Positions 59,643 to 64,000 of a stretch of DNA of 64,000 bases are shown in pieces. The notes under the pieces are model-generated. The model saw only the letters and a list, made by a program, of their open reading frames with translations, was not told where the DNA came from and searched no databases. A program made the position numbers and the translations under genes. Every line of letters begins with the position of its first letter. Positions within the stretch are counted from its first letter, which is position 1. Location of the stretch: the NCBI GenBank assembly GCA_013350335.1, contig CM023539.1, positions 36,628,631-36,692,630 of the forward strand, read 5' to 3'. This DNA comes from Chimonanthus salicifolius (Eukaryota; Streptophyta; Magnoliopsida; Laurales; Calycanthaceae).

Positions 59643-60811
59643 TTCTCCCGCTCTCGGAGAAAACTCGTCCTCGAGTTTATAAGGTTCATCGACAAAGGGT
59701 GCGGTCTTCTCATAGTCTTTGTCCTATGCTTCAATGAAATTTCATTATGCTGAATACTCAATCGCTGTGGAGTACTCGCTTTAGGAGATGTCGCCTCGGG
59801 GCCTACCAAAAGTGACTGGATGGTAGGTGTTGATGACTGTCTCTCAGAACCTTTCCAAATAGGGTCGACATATGACTGGATGGTGTGGTCTGAGTCCACA
59901 AGATGCCGGTCATCTCCAACTCCTAGTGTGCGAACTTGTACTGACCATTTTCTGTCACCTCTATCACTAGCATCTTCTAATTGCTGATCACTGGACTGTG
60001 GCTCAAGATGGTGTGTCTCAAGTTCCTGCTTCAAGATGGAATTTGCCTCAAACTGTCGGATACATCCTTCTGTTGCACTTGTATCTACCGTAGCTTCATG
60101 AATTGCTAAAACGGGTGAGATATTGGGTGTAGCCAACTGGTTCATGTGTTCGTCCCACATTGGATCAACATAAGGTCTATACTCGCCCAATGTTCTCGTG
60201 GAATGAGCATCACAAAACACAAACTCATTGATGGCCTCAGCCTCTGTGCTATTGTGGTGTATGTCTTCCATTCGGGGTTCACCAATATGAATTGGATGTT
60301 CCTGTACCGTCTCCAAGAGTTGCACATTCATGAAGTCCGTCTCCACAGAATCATCAACATCTTCCTCACTAGAGGAATCTGAGTCAACAATTTTGACTTG
60401 TGCAGTCGTGTCTACTTCATCAGCAAATCGGATGAATTGTTGCCTTCTCTCAGGCTGTCGGATGACATGTCTTGCCCTATGTCTGTGATAGTAGAAACTT
60501 TCGTCTGAACTTTCATTTGAACTTTGATTTGAATTGTCATCCGAACTTTCTTCAGAAGATGAGTATCTGGAGTACCTTGATCTCACTAATGGCGAACTAG
60601 AAGGGTGTTGGCTTGTTTGATTCTTTAGAGCCGCAATCTCTCTCTGTAGATTAACCCATGACTCAAATAACCAATCAAACTGCCTGTCGCGGTCTTTAGA
60701 GAATTCAACTTGATCATCTTCTGGAGCGTGTCTCACATGACGACTCTGACTAGAATGAAACCAGTCACTATTCCTGGCTTGTTGGCTACGAAGGCGGTCA
60801 CGTCTTGTCAT
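59474..60811 (-). CDS. 445-codon ORF of the compact LTR element, unknown function
   Basis: The intact ORF starts 59 bp inside the 5' LTR edge, at MTRRDRLRSQQARNSDWF. Residues 40-66 could form a short coiled coil (FDWLFESWVNLQREIAAL), as at the start of some Ty3/gypsy Gag proteins. Residues 81-108 and 140-155 are Ser/Asp/Glu-rich. A diverged internal repeat is marked by YVDPMW (214-219) and YVDPIW (314-319), exactly 100 residues apart. Residues 391-445 are encoded by the 3' LTR and carry two copies of FDPGG. There is no zinc knuckle, protease or polymerase motif. It may be a remodelled Gag or a captured sequence. It is not a host gene. Confidence 0.7.
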   Translation of the reverse strand: MTRRDRLRSQQARNSDWFHSSQSRHVRHAPEDDQVEFSKDRDRQFDWLFESWVNLQREIAALKNQTSQHPSSSPLVRSRYSRYSSSEESSDDNSNQSSNESSDESFYYHRHRARHVIRQPERRQQFIRFADEVDTTAQVKIVDSDSSSEEDVDDSVETDFMNVQLLETVQEHPIHIGEPRMEDIHHNSTEAEAINEFVFCDAHSTRTLGEYRPYVDPMWDEHMNQLATPNISPVLAIHEATVDTSATEGCIRQFEANSILKQELETHHLEPQSSDQQLEDASDRGDRKWSVQVRTLGVGDDRHLVDSDHTIQSYVDPIWKGSERQSSTPTIQSLLVGPEATSPKASTPQRLSIQHNEISLKHRTKTMRRPHPLSMNLINSRTSFLRERENDADICGRNQNFNFDPGGYVSNLPSSGSDTKDENFIFDPGGCMSNLGQPKVQGEPL

Positions 60812-60869
60812 AACTAACCCCTGATCGAAGGATGAGTATCAATTGACTCCGAAGCTCTGATAGCCATTC

Positions 60870-61608
60870 TGATGCAGGCTAAGTAGGATTAAGAATACCC
60901 AACCTCAAATTATAGCGGAAGCTTGAATAATATCTTAAATAACCCTTCAATCTTCACAAAACAGTCCTTCGTTTTGTACTTGAATCTTCACAAAACAGTC
61001 CTTCATTTTGCTAAACAAAATAATAATTTTATTGATCAAAGTAATCTCCTCTACCAAACTGGCTATTGCAACTCTTTAAATAAAAACACCTACTAAATAA
61101 GAGTCCTATCTAATTAGGAACTCCTAATAATAAATACCTACTAAATAAGAGTCTTATCTAATTAGGAACTCCTAATAATAAATACCTACTAAATAAGAGT
61201 CCTATCTAATTAGGAACTCCTAATAATAAACAACTACTAATTAAAAACAAATCCTAATAAAACTAAGCCATGTGGTGGCTGTTTTTCCATTCCACAAGGT
61301 GTCCCAATTTAAGTAGGTTTGGGATTCTCAAATCTTCCAATGTTGGGTCTTCATTTTAATTGGGCTTCAAATTTTGGCCCATTTTAAAGAGGCTCACCTT
61401 GGACTTTGGGCTGACCCAAATTGCTCATGCACCCGCCGGGATCAAAAATAAAATTTTCATCTTTCGTATCGGAGCCCGAGCTTGGTAAATTGCTAACATA
61501 CCCACCTGGGTCAAAATTAAAATTTTGATTACGTCCACATATGTCCGCATCACATACCCACCCGGGTCAAAATTAAAATTTTGATTACGTCCACATATGT
61601 CCGCATCA
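60870..61608 (-). repeat. 5' LTR of the compact LTR element
   Basis: It is nearly identical to the 3' LTR. Its outer end (61553-61608) is a 56-bp direct duplication of the preceding 56 bp, so the element has two consecutive TGATGCGGACATATG starts on the - strand. The target duplication AGTGA follows the outermost copy. Confidence 0.9.
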
Positions 61609-62184
61609 AGTGATCTTATGGTCTGTATGGAAGGAGAGGAACTCCAGGATCTTCGAGGATAAGATAGCTGAGGAAAGTGAGATATTTCAAAAGGTCAAAT
61701 GGAGGCTTTGTGTTTGACTCCTACCTGGAAAAGATTTTAAGGGAGTCAAATTAATCGACTTCTTTTGTTCTTGGGAGGGTTACCTGAGCGGAAACCCAAG
61801 AAACCAGAAAACATTAGTCAATTGGTCTCCTCCTTAGCAAGGTGTCCATAAATTCGATGTTGATGGGGCATCAAAATGAAAACTGGGGCCCATGGGGATA
61901 GGGGTGTTCTTAGAGATCATAACGTCAAAACTTCCCTAGTCTTCTCGGAGCCCGTAGGACTAAGAGACTGAAACGAGGTTGAAATCATCAATATTAAGAG
62001 AGCTTTGACTATATGGAAATCATTGGATACAATAAGTTTGTTATTGCAGGGGATTCGACAAATGCTATCAAATGGGCTAAGGGGGTAAAGCGACCTCCTT
62101 GGATATTGATTATTGTGGTGTGGCAGATAAGGACTCTCACTTCGGGTCACGAGATATCCTTCATGTAAGTCCGGGCTAGACCAA
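61609..62184 (+). pseudogene. L1 LINE C-terminal part with RNase H domain, right of the LTR insertion
   Basis: It continues the host L1: ILWSVWKERNSRIFEDKIAE, then, across frameshifts, an RNase H start (KFDVDGAS, GIGV) and NKFVIAGDSTNAIKWAKGVK. An RNase H domain after the zinc-finger-like region is typical of plant L1 elements. The domain is interrupted near 62184 by another insertion and resumes at about 63290. Confidence 0.75.
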
Positions 62185-63290
62185 TGCACAAGGTCTTTTA
62201 CCAATTTTGAAGGCTTTTCAAATAGAATAATTATCAGACTTTTGTACAACGAAAAATATTAATGTGTGTGAGTGAGCAATAAATAATCCATCAAAACAAA
62301 TCAACAAGCACCACATATGCACAACAATATATAGTCGTTCGGTTCACTTGAACCTACATCAACTCTTGGATTCAACCAACCTTGGGCTATCTGGAACTCA
62401 CTATGATAGGGTAAACCACCCTAACATTACACACCTAGATTTTGAAAGGTTCGACTGCCTTGGTTTAATCCTTGACTTATTTTTTATAGTGGTTCGAACA
62501 CAGAGTCTAATCCACTGTACAATGATAAATGAAATAAACGAATAACACTTGCCTTGATTTAGCTCTGATCTTGAAAGAGTGTTCTTCAGTGATGCCTCGA
62601 TGTTTTGATCTTCAATACTTAAGATGCTCCAGTGTTTGCAACAATAAGTCCCTAGAAAATTATCTCTAAATCACATCAAGAAAAGCTTAACACAGCTTAA
62701 GGTATTCCATAGATGTATGTGGATGTGATTTAGAAGACCTTAGATAGATTCAATGGTGATTGGTAGGGGTCAGAACATCTCTGGAGAGTCCAGGACACTT
62801 GGGGTTTATCTCGCAATTAATTGACTTCCTTTTGCTTAGAGAAACGAGCCATATTAATAGAATTATTGTTCATAACGCTTAGTCCTCGAGGGGCTTGGGA
62901 GTGTGCCTCGAGGTGCTGGAGCACTATTCATACAACGGCAAAAAAATGGCTAGTTTTTTGAATTTCTGCAATAGTGCCTGGAGGGGCTCGGTCACTATTC
63001 ATGCTACAGTGCAGATAGTGAAATTTAGGCCTCAGATTGAGGGGCTCGTTATTGATAGAGTTCAAATGTTCAAATTAAGCTCTTTAACTGTTTGTCCTTT
63101 TAGCCTAGGGTGTTTGGGTTCTACCTAGAGTTCACTAGGTCATTTTACTTGTATAGGTGCCAAAACACAAGATGATATGCTCCGCATGAAGCCTTTGATC
63201 TTCAATGAGTCCTCACGCTTCCAAGGCAAGGTCGTGACACAGTCACAAAATTGACAAACTAGAGACCCAGTCAACTCAAGGCACTAACAC
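62184..63290. mobile_element. Unidentified insertion within the L1 RNase H region
   Basis: About 1.1 kb separates RNase H fragments (SGHEISFMHVRA before, TNGVTDFFAKNRVDHTVTCV after) that are adjacent in the family. The insert has no coding match. The termini and target duplication could not be set from the sequence alone. Confidence 0.45.
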
Positions 63291-63576
63291 TTCGTCCTAA
63301 TTAGACACACAACGAACGGTGTGACAGACTTCTTCGCCAAGAACAGGGTAGACCACACAGTCACATGCGTTTTCCACCTTTAAGATAGTGATCGAGGGTC
63401 TTCCACTTTTGTCTGGATGTTTGGAGCTTTAACTCCACAGATGTATTTATTCAGTTATTGTGTTTTTTCTTTTCTTATTTTTAGGGTTTAAACCTTTTAG
63501 ACCCTCTTTTATATTTTTACTTGTACTTGTTCTTTATCTTTTAATATATTAAACCTTTGTTACCACTCAAAAAAAT
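63290..63576 (+). pseudogene. 3' end of the plus-strand L1 with short A tail
   Basis: NGVTDFFAKNRVDHTVTCVFHL and a stop finish the RNase H region. A T-rich 3' UTR follows, ending in CACTCAAAAAAATG, taken as the L1 tail. Confidence 0.6.
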
Positions 63577-64000
63577 GTGGAAAGGTGTGCTCATTGAGAG
63601 TGGTAGCGTCTTATTGGAGAGCTTTGTTAGGTACAATTCTCACAAAGCACAATCTTTAGCAGCGATAGATTATTCTCCTTGTTGCATAGTTATACTGTCC
63701 TCTGTCTGGAGCAGCTTAGGATGCATTAGACTATCTGTTTTTTAACATGCGATTTTACTAGAGTTATTTGGTTGTCCTTTCTGTTTCATAGTGAAGTCTC
63801 CTGGGTGTTCTCCAACCTGTTGGGAACCACTTATTGAGTTGGGAAGGAGCCCTTAGAAGGGTAGAGGAAAGACTTTGTGGATGACCATCATAGTAGTAGT
63901 TATATGGTTGTTGTGGTAGGAACTAAACAGTAGTATATTTCGAAGGAGAGAAAGGATGCTGATCTAGGTATTTAATCTGGCTAAGTTGGCTAATTAGCTT
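63577..64000. other. Unassigned right edge
   Basis: No gene, repeat end or RNA is recognised in the last 420 bp. Confidence 0.4.

Larger units (their letters stand above)
58926..61608 (-). mobile_element. Compact non-autonomous LTR retrotransposon, TSD AGTGA
   Basis: The LTRs lie at 58926-59642 (717 bp) and 60870-61608 (739 bp). On the - strand they start TGATGCGGACATATG and end AGCCTGCATCA. The 5' LTR is the one at 61608. Next to it is a primer-binding site TGGCTATCAGAGC (tRNA-Met type with one inserted C). Before the 3' LTR lies the polypurine tract GAGAGCGGGAGAA, preceded by CTCGAGGACGAG, a context seen in Ty3/gypsy elements. AGTGA flanks it at 58921-58925 and 61609-61613. I count eight substitutions over about 683 aligned LTR positions, plus one 34-bp repeat-number change and a 56-bp terminal duplication. 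It encodes one ORF and no protease, reverse transcriptase or integrase. Confidence 0.92.

Noticed and set aside
59641..59700. Separate small gene at the 3' LTR edge
   Set aside because: The frame is continuous with the 445-codon ORF of the LTR element.
1..64000. Bacterial-type operon, phage or defence system
   Set aside because: Spliced genes, plant TEs and AT-rich intergenic DNA show a plant nuclear genome; no prokaryotic gene cluster is present.

Overview
This window is nuclear DNA of a flowering plant. It has spliced genes with GT-AG introns, long AT-rich introns packed with transposable elements, tRNA-derived SINEs, TRIM and Ty3/gypsy-like LTRs, plant L1 LINEs, hAT-like MITEs and a Stowaway-type MITE. 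The proteins are most like those of eudicots or magnoliids. The species cannot be named from the sequence. The large introns and low gene density suggest a woody lineage or another with a TE-rich genome.

Only three protein genes can be supported. (1) A FES1-type Hsp70 nucleotide-exchange factor (Fes1A-like) lies on the + strand in six exons from 7668 to 32162. Its 24.5 kb span is almost entirely TE-filled intron. Its last exon has a one-base frameshift, after which the conserved C-terminus continues in another frame to 32340. (2) An Fe(II)/2-oxoglutarate-dependent oxygenase of the SRG1 type lies on the - strand in four exons from 39364 to 35922. It is intact, with all iron and 2-oxoglutarate ligands. 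(3) A single-exon PLS-class pentatricopeptide repeat protein (At5g59600-like) lies on the - strand from 49362 to 47732. It is broken by two one-base insertions. All three coding frameshifts in the window are an extra T after ACC on the sense strand.

Layout: 1-7.2 kb is intergenic TE debris with one well-bounded SINE (4470-4629). 7.3-32.4 kb is the FES1 gene. Intron 1 has a solo LTR and a SINE. Intron 2 has a hAT-like element carrying a nested SINE and a complete TRIM. Intron 3 (12 kb) has an L1, an RTE-like fragment, a 20-bp minisatellite with 80-bp higher-order structure, nested hAT-like elements and a second solo LTR. Intron 5 has a retroposed LINE tail and a three-copy tandem repeat. 32.4-35.9 kb holds a SINE, a 340-bp hAT-like MITE and inverted LINE fragments. 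35.9-39.4 kb is the oxygenase. 40-47.7 kb is AT-rich intergenic DNA with a 300-bp tandem duplication and a Stowaway-type MITE. 47.7-49.4 kb is the PPR gene. 50.7-56.6 kb is a long degenerate L1 on the - strand. 57-64 kb has a GC-rich orphan segment, a TRIM-derived palindrome and a second L1 (+ strand) into which a young, compact LTR retrotransposon (58926-61608, TSD AGTGA) has inserted. That element carries an intact 445-codon ORF that runs into its own 3' LTR.

The three host genes are functionally unrelated. The main interest is the TE architecture, the short ORF-bearing LTR element, the minisatellite and the shared context of the frameshifts.
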